Under the pieces are notes generated by a model. That model searched no databases. It had not been told where the DNA came from and worked only from the letters and a program-made list of their open reading frames with translations. 64,000 bases of DNA from JBAXXL01 sp037127915. GTDB taxonomy: Bacteria > Bacteroidota > Ignavibacteria > Kapaibacteriales > UBA2268. The stretch covers positions 1-64,000 of the forward strand of contig JBAXXL010000022.1 of assembly GCA_037127915.1 (NCBI GenBank), written 5' to 3'. The position numbers were made by a program, and so were the translations under genes. Of this stretch, positions 52,438-61,212 are shown piece after piece (position 1 is the first letter of the stretch; each line of letters begins with the position of its first letter).

Positions 52438-53304
52438 TTAATCAGCTACGGGATTTTGAGCCCAAAACAATTTTCTTCGCAGTAAATCAAAATATGATGT
52501 ATCGTTAGGCTTTATCATTTTCACACATTTATCGGATTTTTGTATCGTAATAATTTCACCATTTTTCACTAATCTTTCTAAACTACCATCAGAAACTAAT
52601 CCCGCAACACCACTCGGCGAATTTACCGATAATGTTAATATGCTTGAGTCCGGTAAAATTAGCGGTCTCAATGTCAAAGTATGCGGTGCGACTGGCGTTA
52701 AGCAAATCACATTAGCTTTTGGAGGTATTATCGGACCATTACAAGAAAGCGAATAAGCAGTCGAACCGGTTGGGGTTGTAATTATAAGCCCATCGGCACG
52801 GTAATCGGCTACAAAATGGTCGTCAGTATAAGCTTGAATTTTAATTAATCTGACAGTAGATTTTTTTTCTATTATGAAGTCATTCACGGCATAGATTCTT
52901 TCACCGCTGATCTCGGCATAAATTGCAGTTCTGTCGATTATTCGGTAATTACCATTCACAAAAGTATCCAGCGCATTATCGAGCTCTTCTACCGGGTATT
53001 CAGCCAAAAAGCCCAATTTGCCAATATTTATACCCATAATAGGAATTTCGGTGTGAAGTAATTCACGAGCCGCAGAAAGTACTGTTCCATCGCCGCCGAG
53101 AGTAATTACCGCATCAGCATATCTTTCGAATTCCTGAATGCCAATGGTTCTAGTTTTGTTTTTTAAATCTGTGTTCAATTTAGAAGCCAAAGATTGTCGT
53201 ACAAATACAGCAAAACCAAGGGCTAACAATTTCTCTGCTACTCTTTCTGCCCAGTAAAATGCTTCCGGTTTAGACCCGTTTTCGTATAAAGCAACATTTT
53301 TCAT
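52438..53304 (-). CDS. nadK: NAD kinase
   Basis: Phosphorylates NAD to NADP. The 288-aa protein carries GGDGT (residues 70-74) with the catalytic Asp, LGFLAEYP, the NAD-binding loop NDFIIEKK and TTPTGSTAYSLSCNGPII, and the C-terminal SSILTLSVNSPSG region. Length and order are normal. It lies 47 bp downstream of the nitrilase-family gene on the same strand. Confidence 0.95.
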   Translation of the reverse strand: MKNVALYENGSKPEAFYWAERVAEKLLALGFAVFVRQSLASKLNTDLKNKTRTIGIQEFERYADAVITLGGDGTVLSAARELLHTEIPIMGINIGKLGFLAEYPVEELDNALDTFVNGNYRIIDRTAIYAEISGERIYAVNDFIIEKKSTVRLIKIQAYTDDHFVADYRADGLIITTPTGSTAYSLSCNGPIIPPKANVICLTPVAPHTLTLRPLILPDSSILTLSVNSPSGVAGLVSDGSLERLVKNGEIITIQKSDKCVKMIKPNDTSYFDLLRRKLFWAQNPVAD

Positions 53305-53351
53305 AATAGTTTCTTACTTAATTAAATTTTTAGAAATGCAAATTAAGAAAT

Positions 53352-54146
53352 TTATTTGAAATACCATTTCGCTCGTCTATCGGAAAAAATATTATTTATT
53401 TCGTTGAATGATTTATTTCGTGTTTTTTCCGGTTCAATCTCAGTTGTCAAAACTTCTTCTGTGTCTTTTTTGGCTTGTTCCAGCACTTCGCCATTGTATC
53501 CATAAATTGCGGATTTACCTTTGAATACTAAGTTTACACCGTTTCTGTTTTCTTTGCCTATTCTGTTTGCGACCGCTAAATAAACTTTATTTTCCAAAGC
53601 GCGGGCAGGCATAGCAATATGCCATACGTCGGTAACTAAATTGGAAGGACACAGAATAATATCTGCACCCATTAAAGCCAATGTTCGGGAAGATTCCGGA
53701 AAACGCCAATCGTAGCAAATCATTGTTCCAATTTTGATATCCCAAGGTTCATAATCAACCACAAAAAAACCGCGGTCAGTTTCGTCGAATATCAACCGCT
53801 CTTTGTAAAAGAGGTGTGTTTTTCTATATATATTATTGTATTTAGATTCAGGGAAAAATAGGCCTGCAGAATTATAAATTTTATCACCACTTTTTTCCGC
53901 AAATCCTATACATAAGATTTTGTTTTCCACACGAGCCAAATATTCAAATTCTTTTAGCATAGAACTATCCGGACTCAAAGCGAATTTTTCAGCTTCCGAG
54001 CGGTCGTGGAAATCGTACCCCGTGAGTGCTAATTCAGGGAATAAAATAATTTGGGAAGGTATTTTTCGGATACTATCTATTATAAAAAGAAAGTTTTTTT
54101 CTGTTTCCCCAAATAGGGGATTAAATTGTTTTACGGATATTTGCAT
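53352..54146 (-). CDS. Carbon-nitrogen hydrolase (nitrilase superfamily)
   Basis: A 264-aa cytoplasmic amidase-type enzyme. The catalytic triad is visible: Glu in LFPELALTGYDF (about 38), Lys in YRKTHLFYKE (about 109) and Cys in GTMICYDWRFPE (about 143). The substrate could be omega-amides such as alpha-ketoglutaramate, or another amide; the family marks do not decide. It is the first gene of the long minus-strand run down to smpB. Confidence 0.9.
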   Translation of the reverse strand: MQISVKQFNPLFGETEKNFLFIIDSIRKIPSQIILFPELALTGYDFHDRSEAEKFALSPDSSMLKEFEYLARVENKILCIGFAEKSGDKIYNSAGLFFPESKYNNIYRKTHLFYKERLIFDETDRGFFVVDYEPWDIKIGTMICYDWRFPESSRTLALMGADIILCPSNLVTDVWHIAMPARALENKVYLAVANRIGKENRNGVNLVFKGKSAIYGYNGEVLEQAKKDTEEVLTTEIEPEKTRNKSFNEINNIFSDRRAKWYFK

Positions 54147-54213
54147 CGGAAAATTATTTAATTAAAAAAACAAAAAGATTATTTGCAAAAATAAGAAAAA
54201 AAAATTATTAATT

Positions 54214-54253
54214 ACCAAGGCAATAGGCAATAGGCAAAAGGCAAGAGGCAAGA
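54214..54253. repeat. Seven-base tandem repeat
   Basis: Five units of the type GGCAAnn (AGGCAATAGGCAATAGGCAA, then AAGGCAAGAGGCAAGA). It lies between the divergent genes at 54146 and 54536. No coding capacity is seen in it. The rest of 54147-54535 is the degenerate repeat below and an AT-rich leader. Confidence 0.85.
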
Positions 54254-54324
54254 GTGAAGAATGAAGAGAAGAAAACCCCTGACAATCTCAAAAAAATCGG
54301 ATTAGCCGCGCTGTCATTCTGAAC

Positions 54325-54425
54325 GAAGTGAAGAATCCATGTTCGAGCAGGGTATAGGGTTTAGGGGATGGGGTATAAAAAATTAAAAAAATGCAAAGCA
54401 ACGAAATTCCGAAATTCGTAATTGA
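54325..54425. repeat. Degenerate repeat shared with 31563-31660
   Basis: GAAGAATCCATG, then AGGGTATAGGGTTTAGGG, then GAAATTCGTAATTGA, in the same order as at 31563-31660. Confidence 0.6.
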
Positions 54426-54535
54426 ATTCAATAAATTAATATTTCTTCATTTATTTTATTTATTTGCAAATTATACATACTTTTGCTTATTGGTTTTAAT
54501 ACATAGAGTAAGTTATTTTTTGGGAGTATGTTTTT

Positions 54536-55963
54536 ATGAAAAAATTACTGGTATTTTTACTTTTCCTTTTAGGCTTCAACAATGTTTATAGTCAAACCAT
54601 AGATATATTCAATGTTAATGCTGAAGGTTTTCCCTTGGTTAAGGCATATATTTTTGGTTCCGACCTCTCGCCTTCGAACGTAATGCTAACTGAAAATGGA
54701 TTAGAAAGAAAAATTACAAAGGTCACTTGCCCAAGTCCAAAACAACCAGTTCCCATTTCGAGTGTTTTGACAGTAGATGTAAGCGGCTCAATGAAAAACG
54801 GTGGTTTTAAAATTGCTAAAACAGCTCTATCTGCTTGGGTCAGAGCACTAAATCTCATGGTAGATGAGTGTGCAATCACAAGTTTTGACAATTATAACTA
54901 TTTAAATCAGGATTTCACAACTGACCCAAATAAACTGCTCAGTGCAATCGATTCACTTAAACCCAAGGGTTCAACAGATTATGATTATGCCTTAATAAAT
55001 AAAATGAGCGGTGCTTTGCTTGTCTCAAAAGCTGGTCAATATAAAAAAGTAATCATATTAATGACCGATGGTTTGCCCGAAAAAGAACCACAAGTTACAA
55101 GAATAATTGCGACTGCAAAGCAACAAGGATGTGAAATTTACTCTGTAGTTATTGGAATGTCCTGTCCTCAAAGTTTGAAAGATATATCCGAAAAAACGGG
55201 TGGATTATGGTTTGATAATGTTTACACTCTTGATGAAGCACAGTCTATTTATTTTAAAATACTCAGGATCGCTCGAGGTTTAGAACCTTGTGAAATAGAA
55301 TGGGAAAGCGATTTGGGATGCCAACTTAGACTTACAAATGTCAGAGTATACCAAGGTATTTACATGGGACAAACCAATTATCAGCCGCCAGAAATTTCTT
55401 TAGCCAAGTTAGAATTAACTCCAAACTTTATTTATTTCGGCGGAGTTCAGCCGGGTAAAATAAAAGATACAACAATGATATTGAAAGCGATAAATGGAGA
55501 TTTTAAGATAAGTGATATAAAAGTAAGTTTGGGTCCAAAAGTATATTCATTAAGAAACGTAGCATTCCCAATCAATTTGAAGCAGGGTGATAGCGAAATC
55601 ATAGACATTCGATATGAACCTCAGGATTCGAGTATTTATTTTACAAGTTTTACTATTGAGACCGATGTTTGCCGAAGAACTTTAAATATGATTGGCGGGT
55701 TTGGTGGTCATGCTTTACCGGAAAATCCTTTGAAATTGACTTGTCCAAACGGTGGCGAGAAATTTGTTATTGGCAGTGATACATTAATCACTTGGGAAGG
55801 AGTTTATGAAAGCGACACAGTAAGTTTAGAATATAGCATTGATAATGGCAAGACATGGACATTTATTACCGATACAGCCACAGGACTAAAATATATTTGG
55901 AAAAACATACCTCCACCGACAAGCAATGAGTGTTTGATTAAAGTTAAGCTTATTAAAAAATAA
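54536..55963 (+). CDS. Secreted vWA-domain protein, 5' part of a broken T9SS gene
   Basis: A 475-aa product with a signal peptide (MKKLLVFLLFLLGFNNVYSQ) and a von Willebrand A domain with intact MIDAS start DVSGSMKNGG (about residue 82), then STDYDYAL and MTDGLPEKEP. Beta domains follow (YFGGVQPGKIKDTTMILKAI; GGEKFVIGSDTLITWEGVYE). It lacks the sorting domain expected for such a protein. The stop TAA at 55961 is in frame with the next 3.6-kb open frame, which supplies the missing part. So this is either a truncated protein or the first half of a gene interrupted by one nonsense codon. Confidence 0.85.
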   Translation: MKKLLVFLLFLLGFNNVYSQTIDIFNVNAEGFPLVKAYIFGSDLSPSNVMLTENGLERKITKVTCPSPKQPVPISSVLTVDVSGSMKNGGFKIAKTALSAWVRALNLMVDECAITSFDNYNYLNQDFTTDPNKLLSAIDSLKPKGSTDYDYALINKMSGALLVSKAGQYKKVIILMTDGLPEKEPQVTRIIATAKQQGCEIYSVVIGMSCPQSLKDISEKTGGLWFDNVYTLDEAQSIYFKILRIARGLEPCEIEWESDLGCQLRLTNVRVYQGIYMGQTNYQPPEISLAKLELTPNFIYFGGVQPGKIKDTTMILKAINGDFKISDIKVSLGPKVYSLRNVAFPINLKQGDSEIIDIRYEPQDSSIYFTSFTIETDVCRRTLNMIGGFGGHALPENPLKLTCPNGGEKFVIGSDTLITWEGVYESDTVSLEYSIDNGKTWTFITDTATGLKYIWKNIPPPTSNECLIKVKLIKK

Positions 55964-55987
55964 CTAATTGCAGACGCTACTCCATTT

Positions 55988-58900
55988 TTGGAATGGCAAA
56001 GAACTTACGGAGGAAATTTAGGAGATGGTGCAAAATCGATACAACAAACCAGCGACAGTGGGTATATTGTCACAGGTTATCGTCAAACGGAAGACTATAA
56101 TTGGACAACTGATGTGTTCTTATACAAATTGGACAAATCCGGAAATGTCGAGTGGGAAAGAAATTATGGGGGTGTTTATCAAGATGCTGGATATTCGGTA
56201 CAGCAAACTAAAGACGGTGGTTATATATTAGCTGGTGAAAGAAACAATGATAATGGGATAAATCTACCAGCAGGATGGTGGGTTGCAAAATTAAACAATG
56301 TTGGTATTATTGAGTGGAGCCAACTGTATAACGGTTGGATGGCAAAAGCAATTCAGCAAACCAAAGACGGTGGTTATATTGTAGCCGGATGGAGTGCTAA
56401 AAAAGGTATTGGAATCAGCATTTTAAAATTAGACAGCCAAGGGAAAATCGAATGGGAACATTCAAATAAAGCTGACTCATTATGTAATTTCAATTCTGTT
56501 ATACAAACAAAAGATGGTGGATATGTTGCTGTTGGAGTTGTGAAACATAATTTTAATCCGATTGATGTTAGTGATTATTATATTGTAAAATACAATTCTG
56601 ATGGTAATAAAATTTGGGAACAAATTTACGGCGGAGATCAACAAGATATTGGGTATTCCATACTGCAAACAAGAGAGGGCGGATTTATCGTTACAGGGGA
56701 AACATTTTCTGATAATAGAGATGTTTATGAAAACAAAGGCAAAAGTGATTACTGGTTGTTGAAATTGAATAGTCAAGGGATAATCGATTGGAGAAAAAAT
56801 ATAGGTGGAAGTGGTGAAGAAGGCACTCACGATTATTATAATACATCATCAATAATCCAAACTTCAGATGGCGGCTATATTTTTACGGGAACGACAAATT
56901 CTGTGGATGGAGATGTTTCAGAAAACAAAGGGTATCAGGATCTTTGGGTAGTTAGATTGGATGAAACTGGAAAGGTTAATTGGGAAAAGACTTATGGTGG
57001 TAGTACTGTAGATTTTGCTGAACAAGTTCAACCAACTAAAGATGGAGGATTCGTTATTGCCGGCGCCTCCTTCTCCAATAATGGAGATTTAATCGAAAAT
57101 TTGGGTATGTCGGATATTTGGTTGCTTAAATTTGGACTTAAACTTCCTATATTACCCGAAGATGTAAGCGATGCAGTATTTTCAATAGTAGCTCCGGAGC
57201 CTGTTTCAAAAAATATAGATATGAAAAAGTGTATTGTTGGTATGTCCAAAGATTCAGTGATAGATAATTTCATAAGCAATATAGGTTCCTACAAATTCAT
57301 GGTTGATTCCATTTATTTGCGAGGCTTCGATTCTAAAGCTTTTTCTCTTGTTTCAGGCTTGCCCAAATATTCTTTAGAACCGGGTGAATCAAAAAATACA
57401 GAATTTAGGTTTATTCCATTGAGAGAAGGCAAGCACTTCGCCGAAATTGTGATTATTACACAATCAGATACATTAATTCAAACTATTGAAGGTGAAGGTA
57501 TTGCTCCGAAGATTCTAGTATTAAGTAAAAACATTGACTTTGGTTTAGTTAATATGGGCAAAAGCGAAGATACATTACAAGCAATGACAATTAAAAACAT
57601 AGGAACAGCACCTATTACCATAACTAATACAAAACACAATAAACCAAATGATTATGATTTCTCGACTATTTCCGGCGGTTGGGGCTTCACTTTAAATCCA
57701 GGTGATACCGCAAAACTTGACTTGCGATTTACTCCGAGCTTTATTGGCAGAACGAGCGGAACGCTAGAGTTTCATTATAATGATATAGGTAGTCCGGCGA
57801 TAGTGATGCTTTTTGGTGAAGGCATCGAGCAAACTCCCCAAATCCGAGCAACACGTCCGCAATTTGTTGATTTAATCTGCGACAATTCAACATCCACAAC
57901 AGTTGAAATAAAAAGCACAGGCGGCGACACACTCCGAATAAAAGGACTTAATCTAACCGGACCTGATAAAGCAGATTTTTCAATTAATGAACTTATGCCG
58001 ATAAATTTAGCTCCAGACAGCTCAAAGACAATTTCAATAGGCTTTAAAACGAATGTACCCGGAATAAAAACAGCGGCTTTGGAAATTAAATCCAATGCCG
58101 ACCCTGATTCTGTTATTACAATTCCGATCACAGCACGCAAAGACAGCGTCGCACTAGTTCCAAGTCCAACATTAATTGATTTAGGCACAATTTTCCCAAA
58201 TCAAACTAAGGATACTTCGTTTATTATTTCAAATTTGGGAACAATACAAACTGATGGAAAAGTAACATTAAGTAATAATTTGACTTGTACAAACCCAACG
58301 TTTAATATTGATTCAGGCGGTGTATATGAATTAGATTTTACATTTACAGGAATTCCTGCAGATGGCAATATATGTGAAAAAATCACAGTTTGGGATGAAG
58401 TTTGCAAATATTACCGCGAGGTTATAATTGCAGGTAAAGTCGTATCGCCCCAATTGAAGGGCTTTTCTGCTACTCAATGCAAAAGCTATTCCGATAAATA
58501 TACATTGATTCTAAACAACAATACTTCAAACCGATTAAATGTCACAAGCATAGTGTTTGACAAAAATCCACAATTATTTGAAATAGACCCAAGTTTAGTG
58601 TTCCCAATTGCAATTGAACCATTTAACACAAACAATGAAATCAAAGTAAAATATCAGGATAACATAGCCCAAAAATTCAAAACGGCTGTTAATTGCTATA
58701 CTGATAATAAATATATACCTGTTTTAACTGACACAATTTTTGCTGAAACGCTGGAATATATTCGTTATACGAGCGGTTTAATCAACGATACTGTTCACAA
58801 AGAAAACAATCCTTTTGCTGTAGGTTATGATTCAGCATCATTAAATAAAAAAAATAAGTTTACTTATGCAATTAAAGTAAATGAAAGTGCTAACGATATG

Positions 58901-59608
58901 GATTATCTGACAGGTTTATCAGATTTAGAAGTGATTATAAATTATAATACAAATATTTTGGGTGCGAATTTCGATTCGCAAAGCGGAAATGTGAAAGTCA
59001 GACTTGGCGAAGATTTACAAGGAACTTATTCCTTTATATCTGCAAAAGAAATAAAAATTGATGAATTTAATTCGCAGATAATAGTAAATTTAGAGAATGT
59101 TGGGAAACCAATTGCAATAAATGATGCGTTTAAATTGCTCGAAATTGATTTTACAGCATATCTCAGCAAGAATGGTTTATCGGACGATAGTAATAGTGCT
59201 AAATCTAGAAGCGCAATAATTTCATATTCTATTAATTCAAGTGATAAGTGTATTTCTTATAAAATAGTTAATAATGCCATGATTTCAATCGGACAATTCT
59301 GTATGGACGTCCTTAATCAAATCAAAATTCCGGAAGATCCTTCGAATCGTTTTTATTTAAGCGAGGTCATACCGCATCCAATTGGTACGCAAGATGCCAC
59401 AATCGATTACGGTTTAGGATTTGAGTGCCAAGTCACATTAACAATTTATGATATTTCAGGAGCGATTATTCTAACTCCGGTAAACGAAATTCAAAAACCG
59501 GGCACCCATAAGCAAGCCATTTCAAGGAAATTACTTTCTGCCGGAGCTTATTTCATAGAAATGAAGGCTGGACCGTTCAAGGAAACGAAAAAGATAATAG
59601 TTGAATAG
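55988..59608 (+). CDS. Propeller/ASH-repeat T9SS protein, 3' part of the broken gene
   Basis: The reading frame is open from 55964; the first possible start is a TTG at 55988 without a ribosome site or signal peptide. It encodes about 1,206 aa. Residues 1-380 are repeats of the kind SIQQTSDSGYIVTGY / WERNYGG, a bacterial beta-propeller. Several ASH-type beta domains follow (ILVLSKNIDFGLVNMGKSED, TLRIKGLNLTGPDKADFSIN). A cohesin-like stretch comes before the T9SS domain (YLSEVIPHPIGTQDATIDYG, ending KKIIVE). It is in the same frame as the vWA gene upstream, separated by one TAA, so it is probably the rest of that gene. Without read-through it could not be exported. Confidence 0.8.
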   Translation: MEWQRTYGGNLGDGAKSIQQTSDSGYIVTGYRQTEDYNWTTDVFLYKLDKSGNVEWERNYGGVYQDAGYSVQQTKDGGYILAGERNNDNGINLPAGWWVAKLNNVGIIEWSQLYNGWMAKAIQQTKDGGYIVAGWSAKKGIGISILKLDSQGKIEWEHSNKADSLCNFNSVIQTKDGGYVAVGVVKHNFNPIDVSDYYIVKYNSDGNKIWEQIYGGDQQDIGYSILQTREGGFIVTGETFSDNRDVYENKGKSDYWLLKLNSQGIIDWRKNIGGSGEEGTHDYYNTSSIIQTSDGGYIFTGTTNSVDGDVSENKGYQDLWVVRLDETGKVNWEKTYGGSTVDFAEQVQPTKDGGFVIAGASFSNNGDLIENLGMSDIWLLKFGLKLPILPEDVSDAVFSIVAPEPVSKNIDMKKCIVGMSKDSVIDNFISNIGSYKFMVDSIYLRGFDSKAFSLVSGLPKYSLEPGESKNTEFRFIPLREGKHFAEIVIITQSDTLIQTIEGEGIAPKILVLSKNIDFGLVNMGKSEDTLQAMTIKNIGTAPITITNTKHNKPNDYDFSTISGGWGFTLNPGDTAKLDLRFTPSFIGRTSGTLEFHYNDIGSPAIVMLFGEGIEQTPQIRATRPQFVDLICDNSTSTTVEIKSTGGDTLRIKGLNLTGPDKADFSINELMPINLAPDSSKTISIGFKTNVPGIKTAALEIKSNADPDSVITIPITARKDSVALVPSPTLIDLGTIFPNQTKDTSFIISNLGTIQTDGKVTLSNNLTCTNPTFNIDSGGVYELDFTFTGIPADGNICEKITVWDEVCKYYREVIIAGKVVSPQLKGFSATQCKSYSDKYTLILNNNTSNRLNVTSIVFDKNPQLFEIDPSLVFPIAIEPFNTNNEIKVKYQDNIAQKFKTAVNCYTDNKYIPVLTDTIFAETLEYIRYTSGLINDTVHKENNPFAVGYDSASLNKKNKFTYAIKVNESANDMDYLTGLSDLEVIINYNTNILGANFDSQSGNVKVRLGEDLQGTYSFISAKEIKIDEFNSQIIVNLENVGKPIAINDAFKLLEIDFTAYLSKNGLSDDSNSAKSRSAIISYSINSSDKCISYKIVNNAMISIGQFCMDVLNQIKIPEDPSNRFYLSEVIPHPIGTQDATIDYGLGFECQVTLTIYDISGAIILTPVNEIQKPGTHKQAISRKLLSAGAYFIEMKAGPFKETKKIIVE

Positions 59609-59620
59609 AAATTTAAACAA

Positions 59621-59651
59621 CTCATCCGATAACTCGCAGTCATCGGATGAG
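59621..59651. terminator. Palindrome family P2 between convergent genes
   Basis: CTCATCCGATAACTCGC then AGTCATCGGATGAG, a near-perfect hairpin 13 bp past the stop at 59608 and 17 bp past the stop of the opposing gene at 59668. It can serve both strands. Confidence 0.7.
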
Positions 59652-59667
59652 TATATATAACTTATTC

Positions 59668-60864
59668 TTATCTCTTTATAAACTTTCCGGTTGTAATTAT
59701 CACACCACCGCTTATCAATCGTACGAAATATAATCCGCATGGGTAGCGCGAAATATCAAATTCATTTTCGTGCAGTCCTTTGGTCCGGATACTTTCATTT
59801 TCCATCAGTGCTTGTACAAAACCAGCGGAATTAATGAGTTCGATTTTAATTATTTTGTTCTCCGGCAGGTAATATTTAATTAATAATTTATTATTAATAT
59901 TGGGATTTGGAGAGCAGGAAATCGAATATTGATTTTTATCCAAATCGCCCATCCTAATAGATGTTTTTGTAGTATCATAAAACATTCTGTTATAACTCGA
60001 CGCACACAAACCCTTCCTTGTTTCCCAATCATCCCACCAACCAGCATCAATTATTGCCTTATCATAAGCCGCGAATAAACCTGCTTCCATAACAGCGGCA
60101 TCAGGTGACAAATTCGGTCCTAAATTACTTGAATAATAACCTACAAAATAATTAAAGTTCACGTGGAGACCTTTTACTGCATCTTGAATTGCTAAACCGG
60201 TGTAAATATGATCATCGTGATCGTTTGGATTTATTTTTACATCAGTTTCGTGAGTATTGAGCCAACAAGCAGCGAAATCACCTTTTTCATAAACTATTAT
60301 TTGGTTGAGTACTCCTGTCAAATCGGACCAATTTCTATATGTGTTTTGATGATCCTTTACATTTTCAATCGAAGTTATCGTACCGGTTCCATTTTTTAGT
60401 CCTAATAAACTAGCATCTACTATTCGGAGAAAATAGCTTACTGTATTGCAATATTCATATTTTTTTACATAAAAATACTTACCGTTTGCCAAAAACTTTA
60501 CCTCTGTCATTTCCGGGTAGGGCCAGCAATTGCACCAGCTACTAACTTTCGACGGCGGATTAACCAATTGAACCGAGCTAATCGCACCCATCTCTCTTGC
60601 TTTGAAATATGCCATAGTGCATGTAGTGCACCCGCCATAACCTTCACCGTTTCCTTGGTCACCAATATAGCCCCCACATCCCGAGGTAGTGTAAATAAAC
60701 ACAGTTTTGGCGTCTTTATTCAACATATCATAATATGCGCTGGAACCCATAAACAATTGCCAATCATCTTGATGAGCAACTACGTAAAATGTTACCGCAG
60801 AATATTCAGCTTTAGATACTAAAGCGATTAAGAATAGTGCAATAGATAAATAAACTATTTTCAT
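59668..60864 (-). CDS. Secreted PIG-L-family protein with T9SS sorting domain
   Basis: The ATG at 60864 gives a 398-aa product with a clean signal peptide (MKIVYLSIALFLIALVSKAE); an ATG ten codons upstream is less likely. The N-terminal domain follows the GlcNAc deacetylase (PIG-L/LmbE) plan: VVAHQDDWQLFMG where the family has AHPDDE, and NPNDHDDHIYTGLAIQDA supplying the second metal ligands. The Pro and Glu of the first motif are replaced by Gln and Trp, so activity is uncertain. The sorting domain begins at ISCSPNPNINNKLLIKYY. Likely substrate: an N-acetyl sugar outside the cell, by family only. Confidence 0.83.
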   Translation of the reverse strand: MKIVYLSIALFLIALVSKAEYSAVTFYVVAHQDDWQLFMGSSAYYDMLNKDAKTVFIYTTSGCGGYIGDQGNGEGYGGCTTCTMAYFKAREMGAISSVQLVNPPSKVSSWCNCWPYPEMTEVKFLANGKYFYVKKYEYCNTVSYFLRIVDASLLGLKNGTGTITSIENVKDHQNTYRNWSDLTGVLNQIIVYEKGDFAACWLNTHETDVKINPNDHDDHIYTGLAIQDAVKGLHVNFNYFVGYYSSNLGPNLSPDAAVMEAGLFAAYDKAIIDAGWWDDWETRKGLCASSYNRMFYDTTKTSIRMGDLDKNQYSISCSPNPNINNKLLIKYYLPENKIIKIELINSAGFVQALMENESIRTKGLHENEFDISRYPCGLYFVRLISGGVIITTGKFIKR

Positions 60865-60945
60865 TTTAAATTTGTCCTGAATCTTTATGTACAAATCTCA
60901 ATAAACTAATTCAAAAATAGCACTATTTGAGAATATAGCAAAAAA

Positions 60946-60982
60946 AAAGTGTCCAACACCAAAGAAGATGTCGGACACTTTT
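60946..60982 (-). terminator. Terminator of the decarboxylase operon
   Basis: AAAGTGTCCAACA and TGTCGGACACTTT pair (one mismatch) around a 10-base loop. On the minus strand eight or nine T follow. It lies 20 bp past the stop of the last gene at 61003. Confidence 0.85.
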
Positions 60983-61002
60983 ATAATTTATAATGCTAAG
61001 TT

Positions 61003-61212
61003 TTATTTTACCTTTCTTTCTATACCCAGCATAACAATATATAAGCCGATGATGGCGATTGCTAAACCTGAATATTTTACTAATTTCACATAATCGGGTC
61101 CAACCAATTGGAATCCAACCCTAAAAGCAAAAACTCCTATCAGCGCAACTAAAGTTCCGATAATCCAGAATTTTATCTTTGGCTTCTGTAAAATTTGTTT
61201 TAAACTTATCAT
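61003..61212 (-). CDS. Small two-helix membrane protein of the decarboxylase operon
   Basis: A 69-aa product with two membrane helices (WIIGTLVALIGVFAFRVGF; YSGLAIAIIGLYIVMLGI) and basic ends. Its ATG overlaps the stop of the beta-subunit gene by 4 bp, so translation is coupled. A terminator follows. No named family is recognised; an accessory subunit or assembly factor is possible. Confidence 0.75.
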   Translation of the reverse strand: MISLKQILQKPKIKFWIIGTLVALIGVFAFRVGFQLVGPDYVKLVKYSGLAIAIIGLYIVMLGIERKVK

